Assembly (NCBI GenBank): GCA_964500895.1
Contig: CAZCQP010000005.1
Coordinates: 1 to 64,000 of the forward strand
Direction: 5' to 3'
Source of the DNA: CAZCQP01 sp964500895
GTDB lineage: Bacteria > Bacillota > Clostridia > Lachnospirales > JAISER01
DNA length: 64,000 bases
The translations under genes and the position numbers were made by a program. How positions within the stretch are numbered: position 1 is the stretch's first letter; each line of letters opens with the position of its first letter. The notes beneath the pieces are model-generated. The model was given only the letters and a program-made list of their open reading frames with translations. It made no database searches and was not told the DNA's origin. Of this stretch, positions 50,723 through 57,681 are shown piece by piece.

Positions 50723-50888
50723 AGAACCTGTATTCAATACTGGGTTGCCTGAATTTGAAACAGCGATTTTTCGCCATTTGAGGCGTGACGGCGCTGGCAT
50801 AATAGAAAAATTATGGCAAGCCGCCACAACAAAGAATGGCGGAATAATCGCTTCAAAGACGGGCGACAGCTTATTGAATACAGGTTCT
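50723..50888. mobile_element. MITE-like inverted-repeat element 1
   Basis: 166 bp whose ends are AGAACCTGTATTCAATA (left) and its exact complement (right, TATTGAATACAGGTTCT). The interior is also imperfectly self-complementary out to the centre, where CATAAT/ATTATG (50798-50815) flank six bases. The whole can fold into one long hairpin. It encodes nothing. It shares its terminal sequence with the element at 50984. Confidence 0.75.
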
Positions 50889-50916
50889 TTATAACATCAA
50901 CAACAAGGAGGGATAG

Positions 50917-51000
50917 GTGTGGAAACCCCTGCTGTTTTTTGCATGGTTTTGCCATTTCCGTAGGGCTGGCCTGGACGTATCTAAGAACCTGTATTCATAA
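50917..51000 (+). pseudogene. 27-codon frame with ribosome site, truncated by element 2
   Basis: AAGGAGGG (50905-50912) is followed at 4 bases by GTG, then 27 codons (V/M-WKPLLFFAWFCHFRRAG...) ending at a TAA that belongs to the left terminal repeat of element 2. The hydrophobic start suggests a broken membrane-protein gene or a spurious frame. No family recognised. Confidence 0.3.
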
Positions 51001-51146
51001 ACGAAACGCCGCCTTTTCGGCCAATTTTATGCCATACTGCGTTAAATTTTCTTGAAATACCTCAAGGGTATTCCTGCGAAAATTTGCCTTGCCTGGCAAA
51101 AAATTCGCTCGAAAATCCAGCATTCCTTATTATAAATACAGATTCT
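50984..51146. mobile_element. MITE-like inverted-repeat element 2
   Basis: 163 bp with ends AGAACCTGTATTCATAA and TTATAAATACAGATTCT (imperfect complement), the same terminal motif and nearly the same length as element 1, 95 bp away. The interior contains further dyads (for example GAAATACCTCAAGGGTATTC). Its right end is only about 18 bases from the Shine-Dalgarno of the BCCT gene. It encodes no protein. Confidence 0.7.
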
Positions 51147-51181
51147 AAATGGTTTTAAAAATTATGGAGGTGGATGATTGT

Positions 51182-52843
51182 ATGCCAACAAATGACGAGA
51201 AAAAGGGAATCTTTCAGCTGATTAACAAGCCGTTGTTTTTCCCGCCTGCCATTGTTTTGGTGGCGCTGGTGCTTTACGGCCTGGTGAACAAAGAAGGCTT
51301 TGCATCGGCCGCCAACTTCCTTTTGGGCGGGGCACTGGCCAATTTCAGCTGGTTTTATGCTTTTGGCAGCACACTGCTTCTGGGCTTCTGTTTATGGGCC
51401 GGGTTTAGCAAATACGGCCAAATCAAACTGGGCGGCCCCAAAGCCAAACCGGAGCTTTCCACCTTTAACTGGTGGGCCATTTCCTTGTGCACAGGCATTG
51501 CAGTGGGCATTGTGTTTTACGGTGTGGCCGAACCCATGACCCACTACATGAACCCGCCCGCATTTCTTAACACGGAACCCCGCTCCATTGTGGCGGCCAC
51601 GGCCGCCGTCCGTTACAGTTTCTTCCACTGGACATTCCATACATACGGCATTTATGTAAGCACTGCGCTTTGCTCTGCCTTTTTCTTTTTTAATGCTAAA
51701 AAAGGGTTTAAGGTTAGCTCTGCGCTTTTTCCTTTTTTAGGGGACAAAATTAAAGGCACCTGGGGTTATGTGGTAGACGGTTTGGCCATTTTCGCCATTG
51801 TTGGCGGGGTGGGCACCTCTATGGGTTTTGGAACACTGCAAATTGGTGGCGGCCTAAACTTTGTATGGAACATTGCGCCCGGCCCGGCAGTGTGGTTCAC
51901 CATCATTGTGGTGCTTATTGTCTGCTACACCATTTCCAGTTATTCCGGCTTGCATAAAGGCATTAAATTTTTAAGCTCTACCAACGTTTACCTCTATTTT
52001 TTCCTTATGCTTTTTGTCATCATCACTGGCCCCACCATCCACGTGTTGGAATCCACCATCACCAACATTGGGGACTACCTCATCAACCTGTTGCCCATGT
52101 CCTTCTTCCTGGACCCTTACGGCAAAAGCGGCTGGCCCAGCGGCTGGAGCATTTTCTACTGGGCATGGTGGCTGGCGTTTGCGCCTATTGTGGGGTTGTT
52201 CTTGGCCCGGTGCGCTTATGGGCGAACCATTAAAGAGTTTGTTACCGTGAACTTGCTTGCCCCTTGCTTTTTCGGCATGATTTGGTTTGGCGTGTTTGGC
52301 AACGCTGCCATTTACCTGGACCATTTCCTGGGCACCAACATTGGTGAAACCATAAACAACCTGGGCATTGAAGTGTCTCTGTTTGCATTGTTTGAAAAAC
52401 TGCCCCGCCCCGGCCTCACCATGATTTTGGGTATGTTGTGCGTGGCCATTTCCTTCATCACTCTGGCAGACTCTATGACCTCTACCCTGGGCGCCATGAC
52501 CACCGTGGGTTACGGGGAAGACGGCAAAGCCACAGAAGCACCCGCACCCCTTAAAATTTTCTGGGGGGTTATGATGGGGCTTTTAACCTTTGTGCTGCTG
52601 GTTACCGGCGGAACAGCGGCCCTGCAAACCTCGGTGATTGTGTGTGGCTTGCCCATTTTGGTGTTGCAGCTTTTTATGGTGGTCAACTACATCAAAGCCA
52701 TGCTGAAGCTGGAACAATATGATGTGGTGTCTGGCAAAGCTTTCATCCAGCACTTAACCAACCCGTACAACCAGTATACGGACGATGGTGCTCCAGATGC
52801 CACCCCAGATGTTAAAGATTCAGGTGCATCGGTTACCGGTTAA
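51182..52843 (+). CDS. BCCT-family betaine/carnitine/choline-type transporter
   Basis: 553 residues with about 12 membrane helices. The BCCT signature is clear: WSIFYWAWWLAFAPIVGLFL followed by ARCAYGRTIKEF. Other family segments are WWAISLCTGIAVGIVFYGVAEPM and FHTYGIYV. These carriers take up quaternary ammonium compounds by Na+/H+ symport or exchange precursor for product (CaiT type). The start at 51182 follows GGAGGTG; the frame opens at 51149. Placed divergently from the PocR-AraC gene and the mttB run, it is the likely entry point for their substrate. Confidence 0.93.
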   Translation: MPTNDEKKGIFQLINKPLFFPPAIVLVALVLYGLVNKEGFASAANFLLGGALANFSWFYAFGSTLLLGFCLWAGFSKYGQIKLGGPKAKPELSTFNWWAISLCTGIAVGIVFYGVAEPMTHYMNPPAFLNTEPRSIVAATAAVRYSFFHWTFHTYGIYVSTALCSAFFFFNAKKGFKVSSALFPFLGDKIKGTWGYVVDGLAIFAIVGGVGTSMGFGTLQIGGGLNFVWNIAPGPAVWFTIIVVLIVCYTISSYSGLHKGIKFLSSTNVYLYFFLMLFVIITGPTIHVLESTITNIGDYLINLLPMSFFLDPYGKSGWPSGWSIFYWAWWLAFAPIVGLFLARCAYGRTIKEFVTVNLLAPCFFGMIWFGVFGNAAIYLDHFLGTNIGETINNLGIEVSLFALFEKLPRPGLTMILGMLCVAISFITLADSMTSTLGAMTTVGYGEDGKATEAPAPLKIFWGVMMGLLTFVLLVTGGTAALQTSVIVCGLPILVLQLFMVVNYIKAMLKLEQYDVVSGKAFIQHLTNPYNQYTDDGAPDATPDVKDSGASVTG

Positions 52844-52856
52844 ATAAAATTGTACA

Positions 52857-52904
52857 AAAAGAACGCTTCCAGTGCGCATTGAACCACCGGAAGCGTTCTT
52901 TTAA
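52857..52904. terminator. Bidirectional terminator after the BCCT gene
   Basis: AAAAGAACGCTTCC (52857-52870) pairs with GGAAGCGTTCTTTT (52889-52902). It lies between converging genes and overlaps the stop of the minus-strand membrane protein. Confidence 0.88.
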
Positions 52905-53383
52905 TGCCTTGCTTTCACCACCAAATAGGTTGTGAACAAAATGGCACCATAAACCCCTAAAACCACCAACAGCGTTTTGAAAACCACCGGGTTCATCAGG
53001 CCCGTAATGACCACACCCATCAACAGTGTAAACAAAGACACATAAGCGGTAATGGAAAAGGTTTTGCTAATGATGAAACGGTTGCGTTCATCGTAATAAG
53101 CAATTTCCGCCATTTTAAATTTGGCTTCATTTTTTAATAGGATGATATGCTTAATCAATGTGATAAAGCTGGCAACCAGCACCCCACTGCCAATGCCGGT
53201 GTAAAAACCGGAAATAAAGCTTCTGGTACGGTCGTCCATCACGCCTTGGTAGTTTTCAGATAAAACCATGAGCGTAAGCCCTAGGGTGGCCGCCCCAATC
53301 ACCATTAAAACAACGCTTGCCCATATTTTTAGGTGTACCGCTTTCCTGAAAGTTCTGTTAGACATATCCCAGTTAATGATCAT
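52901..53383 (-). CDS. Small integral membrane protein paired with an XRE regulator
   Basis: 160 residues with four hydrophobic helices in two pairs (about 20-42, 58-85, 108-130, 135-155), separated by a charged loop (KNEAKFKMAEIAYYDERNRF). I do not recognise a named family, but two-gene units of a small XRE regulator plus a four-helix membrane protein of this kind are common in Bacillota. GAGGAGG precedes the ATG; it overlaps the regulator gene by four bases (ATGA). Confidence 0.78.
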   Translation of the reverse strand: MIINWDMSNRTFRKAVHLKIWASVVLMVIGAATLGLTLMVLSENYQGVMDDRTRSFISGFYTGIGSGVLVASFITLIKHIILLKNEAKFKMAEIAYYDERNRFIISKTFSITAYVSLFTLLMGVVITGLMNPVVFKTLLVVLGVYGAILFTTYLVVKARH

Positions 53384-53583
53384 ACTGTTTCCTCCTCAAA
53401 GATAAAAATGTCTTCAATAGCCAGGTTAAAGTGCCGGGCGATTTTAAACGCCAGGGGCAGAGAGGCAACATACCGCCCGTTTTCAATAGAAATAATGGTT
53501 TGCCGGGTTACCCCAACGGCAATGGCCAGTTCCTCTTGGGTTTCTTTTTTTGCCTTTCTTAATGTCGCAATTTTATTTTTCAA
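53380..53583 (-). CDS. XRE-family helix-turn-helix regulator
   Basis: 67 residues, essentially one HTH domain: LRKAKKETQEELAIAVGVTR then QTIISIENGRYVASLPLAFK, ending in an acidic FIFEEETV. The start is TTG with AGGGAG upstream. It is the first gene of a two-gene operon with the membrane protein. The promoter region carries TTTAC repeats that may be its own operators. Confidence 0.92.
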   Translation of the reverse strand: MKNKIATLRKAKKETQEELAIAVGVTRQTIISIENGRYVASLPLAFKIARHFNLAIEDIFIFEEETV

Positions 53584-53601
53584 GCCAGGTCTCCCTTCTC
53601 A

Positions 53602-53665
53602 TGTAAAGCAAGTTTTACAAATTTAGTATAGTACGCTTTACTTTAATTGTCAAGTGTGTTTTACA
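53602..53665 (-). promoter_or_regulatory. Promoter and phased operator-like repeats of the XRE operon
   Basis: On the minus strand TTGACA (53648-53653), a 17-base spacer and TATACT (53625-53630) form a near-consensus promoter. TTTAC(A/T) occurs at 53614, 53637 and 53660, exactly 23 bp apart. The first copy is part of the palindrome TGTAAA-GCAAGT-TTTACA (53602-53619). Confidence 0.75.
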
Positions 53666-53748
53666 TTTATTTTTTATAAAATTATTAACCCTTATGAAAA
53701 TTGGCAATACTATTTGTAAAGTACACAGACAGCAAGGAGCGTGAGGCT

Positions 53749-55014
53749 ATGGAAAAATTCATTGTAGAACAAAGTCCCCCTTTAAAAGGAACGGTTAAAA
53801 TAAACGGTTCAAAAAATTCGGTACTGCCTATTCTGGCGGCAACCCTTTTAACCCCAGAACTTTGCGTGGTACGGGATGTGCCTATGCTTAGTGATGTGGC
53901 AGTAATGGCGGAAATCTTAAACCATTTGGGGGCTGGCACAGATTGGGATAAAAAGAACCGATGCATGGAAGTCAATTGCGCAAAAATTAAAAACAAAGCA
54001 GCCCCCTACCCCCTGATGAGCAAAATGCGGGCGTCCTTTTTAATTGCAGGGCCATTGCTGGCCCGGTTGGGGAAAGTGAAGGTGTCGTTGCCCGGTGGTT
54101 GCGCCATCGGTTCCCGGCCGGTACAGCTGCATTTAAAAGGGTTTAGCGCATTGGGAGCCAAAATTACCCAAGAACACGGTTTTGTTACTGCCAGTGCCAG
54201 AAAATTAAAAGGCACCAAAATTTATTTAGACTTCCCCAGCGTAGGTGCCACGGAAAACATCATGATGGCGGCTGTGTTGGCAGAAGGGCAAACCATTTTG
54301 GAAAACTGTGCCGTCGAACCAGAAATTGTAGACCTGGCCAGCTTTTTAAACGCCATGGGTTCAGATGTGCGTGGTGCAGGAACCGATACCATCCGCATCC
54401 ATGGGGTTTCTGAACTAAAAGGCTGCGACCACACGGTCATCCCAGACCGCATTGAAGCAGGCACCTTCATGATTGCCGCCGTGGTAACCAAAGGTGACGT
54501 GATTTTGGAAAACGTGGTGTGGGACCATTTGAAGCCCATTGTGGCCAAATTGCAGGAAACCGGCGCCCAGGTGGAATCTACAGACAACGGGCTGCATGTG
54601 AAAATGTCTGGCAAGCGGCCTTTGCTGGGTGTGGACATTAAAACCCTGCCCTACCCCGGCTTTCCCACAGACATGCAAGCCCCCTTTACCACCCTGCTGG
54701 CTATGGCTAAAGGAAGCAGCGTGGTGACAGAAACCATTTTTGAAAACCGGTTTATGCACGTAGGGGAATTAAAGCGCATGGGGGCAGACATTAAAATTGA
54801 AAGCCATTCCGCCATTATTGAAGGGGTGGAACGGCTAACCGGCTGTTTGGTGCGGGCCACAGACTTGCGGGCCGGGGCGGCACTGATGCTGGCCGGGCTG
54901 TGTGCAGAGGGCACCACAGAAATTGGTGACATTTACCACATAGACCGGGGCTATGACGGCCTTCTGGATAAGCTGCTTTCCCTAGGCGCACCCATAACTA
55001 GAAAAAAATTATAA
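53749..55014 (+). CDS. murA: UDP-N-acetylglucosamine 1-carboxyvinyltransferase
   Basis: 421 residues of the EPSP-synthase-like fold: GTVKINGSKNSVLPILAATL with the catalytic Lys, the fosfomycin-target Cys in LPGGCAIGSRPVQLHL (118), RIEAGTFMIAA and the C-terminal DLRAGAALMLAGLCAEG. It catalyses the first committed step of peptidoglycan synthesis. The start at 53749 has AAGGAG upstream; the frame opens at 53701. It precedes the spoIIQ-like gene, as one murA copy does near sporulation genes in other Clostridia, so it may be the second (MurAB-type) enzyme. Confidence 0.95.
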   Translation: MEKFIVEQSPPLKGTVKINGSKNSVLPILAATLLTPELCVVRDVPMLSDVAVMAEILNHLGAGTDWDKKNRCMEVNCAKIKNKAAPYPLMSKMRASFLIAGPLLARLGKVKVSLPGGCAIGSRPVQLHLKGFSALGAKITQEHGFVTASARKLKGTKIYLDFPSVGATENIMMAAVLAEGQTILENCAVEPEIVDLASFLNAMGSDVRGAGTDTIRIHGVSELKGCDHTVIPDRIEAGTFMIAAVVTKGDVILENVVWDHLKPIVAKLQETGAQVESTDNGLHVKMSGKRPLLGVDIKTLPYPGFPTDMQAPFTTLLAMAKGSSVVTETIFENRFMHVGELKRMGADIKIESHSAIIEGVERLTGCLVRATDLRAGAALMLAGLCAEGTTEIGDIYHIDRGYDGLLDKLLSLGAPITRKKL

Positions 55015-55079
55015 ATTTCCCAAAAGTATGAATAACTGTAAAATGCTTCGGCAATAATATGGCTGGAGGTGTTCATTGG

Positions 55080-55988
55080 ATGAAAAACAAAATTCCAAAA
55101 GAAAGTATTTTCAAGAAAAAGGGGTTTTATGTGGCACTGTACTCCTGCCTTGGAGTGGTCATGGTTATGGCCGCCGTGGTGTCCTTCACCAACCTGTCAA
55201 CCCCTGGCAAGATGGCCCTTGCGCCTGAAGAAGCGCCAAGAGAAGCCAATGTGGTGGATGTGACCGAGCTTGAAACCACCATTAACAGCACTTCGGAAAG
55301 CTATTTAACACCAGAGGACATTTCGCTGGTCAACACCAAAACTTCCAGCACCCCACTGCCCTCTCCACAAACCAAGCCTTCCGAAATAAAACCGCAATCT
55401 GTTGAGCCGCAGGCAACCTCAAAGCCTGAAAGCCCTGCTACAGGCACTGCTCCTGCCGCTTCACCAAAGCCAGCAGAAGAAAAGAAAACTGCGCAAGAAA
55501 ATGAAGCTGCCAACGAAGGCGCACAAGCCCAAGTGGAAGAAACAGAAGACGCAGTGGCTACCTTTACCGGGTTTTCCGAAGACGACAAGATGGCTTGGCC
55601 GGTTTTAGGCGATGTTGTTATGGAATTCAGCGATGCCCACGCTATCTATGATAAAACCTTAGACCAGTACAGAACCAACGATACCATGTGTATTGCAGCC
55701 GACTTGGGTGCCCAGGTTATGGCTTCCAGCGCAGGTGTTGTAAAAGATGTATATAAATCCAAGGAAACAGGCAACACAGTAGTCATTGACAACGGCAACG
55801 GCTGGATGACTACATACAGTCAATTACAAGACGGTGTGTTAGTCAAAACAGGCGATGTTGTAAAGAAAGGCCAAGTCATTGGCGGTGTAGCCAGCCCTTC
55901 CATTTATAGTGTTCTGCTGGGCAACCACGTAGGCTTCAAAGTGACCAGGAACGAGGCACTTGTAAACCCTGCATCCGTATTGGAATAA
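55080..55988 (+). CDS. SpoIIQ-like M23-fold protein lacking zinc ligands
   Basis: 302 residues. A single N-terminal membrane helix (about 16-36) is followed by a Pro/Ser/Glu-rich low-complexity stretch (about 90-180) and a C-terminal LytM/M23 fold (VLVKTGDVVKKGQVIG, the GVVKDVYKSKETGNTVVIDN segment). The M23 metal ligands are missing: the HxxxD position reads NDTMC (200-204) and the HxH position reads HVG (283-285). In Bacillus SpoIIQ is similarly inactive and binds SpoIIIAH across the forespore membranes. The position after murA suggests the same role. GGAGGTG lies ahead of the ATG. spoIID, expected between, is absent. Confidence 0.8.
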   Translation: MKNKIPKESIFKKKGFYVALYSCLGVVMVMAAVVSFTNLSTPGKMALAPEEAPREANVVDVTELETTINSTSESYLTPEDISLVNTKTSSTPLPSPQTKPSEIKPQSVEPQATSKPESPATGTAPAASPKPAEEKKTAQENEAANEGAQAQVEETEDAVATFTGFSEDDKMAWPVLGDVVMEFSDAHAIYDKTLDQYRTNDTMCIAADLGAQVMASSAGVVKDVYKSKETGNTVVIDNGNGWMTTYSQLQDGVLVKTGDVVKKGQVIGGVASPSIYSVLLGNHVGFKVTRNEALVNPASVLE

Positions 55989-55993
55989 CATTT

Positions 55994-56028
55994 AAAAGCT
56001 GAAAAATGTATATTTTTCAGCTTTTTTT
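55994..56028 (+). terminator. Terminator of murA-spoIIQ-like
   Basis: AAAAGCTGAAAAAT pairs with ATTTTTCAGCTTTT around a 4-base loop, followed by more T. Confidence 0.9.
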
Positions 56029-56167
56029 GTGTTTTAATGAAAATTTTATTTGAAACAAGCCCCAGTATATTTGCAATAAATTTACGCAAAATAAATTCAG
56101 AGCCTATCAATTTACAGATAGGCGTTTTGAAACTTACTTCGACTCTTAAGCTAGGAGGTAGAAAGCA

Positions 56168-56350
56168 ATGGTAAATTTAAATCAATCGGAACTGTGTTCC
56201 ATTCGTGAAGTGGCCACCGGCCACCAAATGATGTCTGCTAAGTTTAAGGCATATGCTGCACAATGCCAGGACGCACAATTAAAACAAATGTTTCAAAATG
56301 CTTCAATGCAAGCGCAACAGGCTGCACAAAACTTAATTCAAATGCTGTAA
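56168..56350 (+). CDS. Small spore-coat-like protein
   Basis: 60 residues (MVNLNQSELCSIREVATGHQ...), rich in Gln, Ala and Met, with a helix pair like the first half of CotF-type coat proteins. AGGAGGT precedes the ATG. It lies 14 bases upstream of the second coat-like gene, and the two probably act as partners. A hairpin GCCTATC/GATAGGC followed by GTTTT (56102-56128) is in the leader. I see no confident sporulation-sigma promoter. Confidence 0.75.
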   Translation: MVNLNQSELCSIREVATGHQMMSAKFKAYAAQCQDAQLKQMFQNASMQAQQAAQNLIQML

Positions 56351-56364
56351 GGAGGTAGGATTCC

Positions 56365-56655
56365 ATGCAAGAAAAAGATATGGTTTTAGATATTTTAAGC
56401 GGTGTGAAAGCATCCATCGGCAACTACGCCAAAGTGATTACCGAATGCTGCAACCAAAACCTGCGCCAAACCTTTCAACAAATGCGGGATGGGGATGAAA
56501 AGTTCCAATATGATTTATACAAGATTGCCGAACAAAAGGGCTATTATATCCCTTCCCCAGCAGTTAATCCACAAGATGCCACAACCGTTAAATCTAAATT
56601 AACACAAGCTGCCACCATGCATCAAGGCGGCGGACCCATCCCAACCATGGTATAA
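56365..56655 (+). CDS. CotF-family spore coat protein
   Basis: 96 residues. The conserved helical core is EKDMVLDILSGVKASIGNYA, the ITECCNQNLRQTFQQMRDGD segment and YDLYKIAEQKGYYIPSPAV, the pattern of the Coat_F family: a four-helix, ferritin-like coat protein of spore formers. A Gly/Pro/Met tail follows. AAGGAGG lies before the ATG. Ends at the terminator at 56671. Confidence 0.87.
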   Translation: MQEKDMVLDILSGVKASIGNYAKVITECCNQNLRQTFQQMRDGDEKFQYDLYKIAEQKGYYIPSPAVNPQDATTVKSKLTQAATMHQGGGPIPTMV

Positions 56656-56670
56656 CACACATTAAAAAAA

Positions 56671-56709
56671 GGGTGACAAATGCTTTTTAGCATTTGTCAT
56701 CTTTTTTTG
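56671..56709 (+). terminator. Terminator of the coat gene pair
   Basis: TGACAAATGCT/AGCATTTGTCA, an 11-bp perfect stem with a 4-base loop and a TTTTTTT tail. Confidence 0.93.
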
Positions 56710-56786
56710 TGTGTTTATAGGCAGGTGCCGAATAGTATAAGGAAGGGGCATGTAAAATGGACAACAAACCCTAAAGGAGCGATTAA

Positions 56787-57443
56787 ATGATATTAAGCAA
56801 AGACATCAAGGATTTACACCCCACATTGCAACGGGGCGCACAGGAACTGATTAAACGCATGGCCGCCCTTGGATACCCAGTAGGCATTAGCGCCACATAC
56901 AGGGACAATGAATACCAAAACACACTGTATGCCCAAGGCCGTACAAAACCCGGAAGCATTGTTACCAATGCCCAGGGCGGAGAAAGCATTCACAATTATC
57001 GGCTGGCCTTCGACATATTTAAAAATATTGCAGGGCAGGCATTTACAGACATGGCCTTTTTTGACACCGCCGGAAAGTTGTGGCAGGACATGGGCGGCGA
57101 ATGGGGCGGTGCATGGAAAGGTTTTGCAGACAGGCCACACATGCAGTTTACAAACGGTTTGTCTTTAACCCAGCTGCAAAAAGGTGCCGTCATGCCAGAC
57201 GTTCCCATGCCTTGGGAGCGTGAGCAGGCCAAAGTTACCCCGCCACCGGCAAATTCGGCTGGTAGCGAAAAAAGTGCAGATGGGTTAATCAAAACACTTA
57301 ATGTGCTGTATAATGGGGGCACAATATCTGTGCAAGCCATTTTGATGAATGATACAAATTATGTAAAGCTGCGGGACCTAGAGAAATTTGGCTTTACCAT
57401 TGGCTATGACGATAACAAAAAAATGCCTATTCTAACCATTTAG
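56787..57443 (+). CDS. M15-type peptidoglycan peptidase with a C-terminal stalk-like domain
   Basis: 218 residues. The N-terminal M15 (CwlK/endolysin-like L-Ala-D-Glu or D-Ala-D-Ala) peptidase domain keeps the zinc set: His69 and Asp76 in SIHNYRLAFD and His118 in DRPHMQF, with SATYRDNEYQNTLYAQGR before them. A Pro-rich linker (about 145-165) leads to a small domain, LNVLYNGGTISVQAILMNDT then NYVKLRDLEKFGFTIGYDD, resembling the copper-amine-oxidase-N-like stalk found in Clostridia. No signal peptide is visible, so release or spore-compartment action is possible. AAAGGAG precedes the ATG. No phage genes surround it. Confidence 0.85.
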   Translation: MILSKDIKDLHPTLQRGAQELIKRMAALGYPVGISATYRDNEYQNTLYAQGRTKPGSIVTNAQGGESIHNYRLAFDIFKNIAGQAFTDMAFFDTAGKLWQDMGGEWGGAWKGFADRPHMQFTNGLSLTQLQKGAVMPDVPMPWEREQAKVTPPPANSAGSEKSADGLIKTLNVLYNGGTISVQAILMNDTNYVKLRDLEKFGFTIGYDDNKKMPILTI

Positions 57444-57606
57444 CTATAGAAACATTATTTTTTTAAATGTAACGGGCATTTGTATGGTTTTGTATACAAA
57501 TGCCTGTTTGTCTAAAAATATACAAATATTTCCTGGTTTTGTCCGCACATGGTGGACAAAATTGCCTGTTCTGTTCACACTTTTTATTATTTTTTTGCAA
57601 ATATTA

Positions 57607-57635
57607 TTGTCAATATTTGTTTATTATGCTAATAT
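57607..57635 (+). promoter_or_regulatory. Promoter of the liv operon
   Basis: TTGTCA (57607-57612), a 17-base spacer and TAATAT (57630-57635) in a very A/T-rich stretch about 45 bases upstream of the substrate-binding protein gene. Confidence 0.7.
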
Positions 57636-57681
57636 ATTTTTTAATATGGTAATGTGCCAAAAATAAATAGGAGGTTTGAAA

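Noticed and set aside
50723..51146. Insertion sequence or CRISPR leader
   Set aside because: No transposase frame and no direct repeats; inverted ends and self-complementarity fit a MITE better.
50376..51181. Sigma-54 promoter for the BCCT gene
   Set aside because: rpoN is in the window, but no TGGCAC-N5-TTGCT-type site was found in this gap.
56787..57443. Prophage endolysin module
   Set aside because: The M15 peptidase resembles phage endolysins, but no holin, tail, capsid or integrase gene is near, and its stalk-like domain suits a cellular enzyme.
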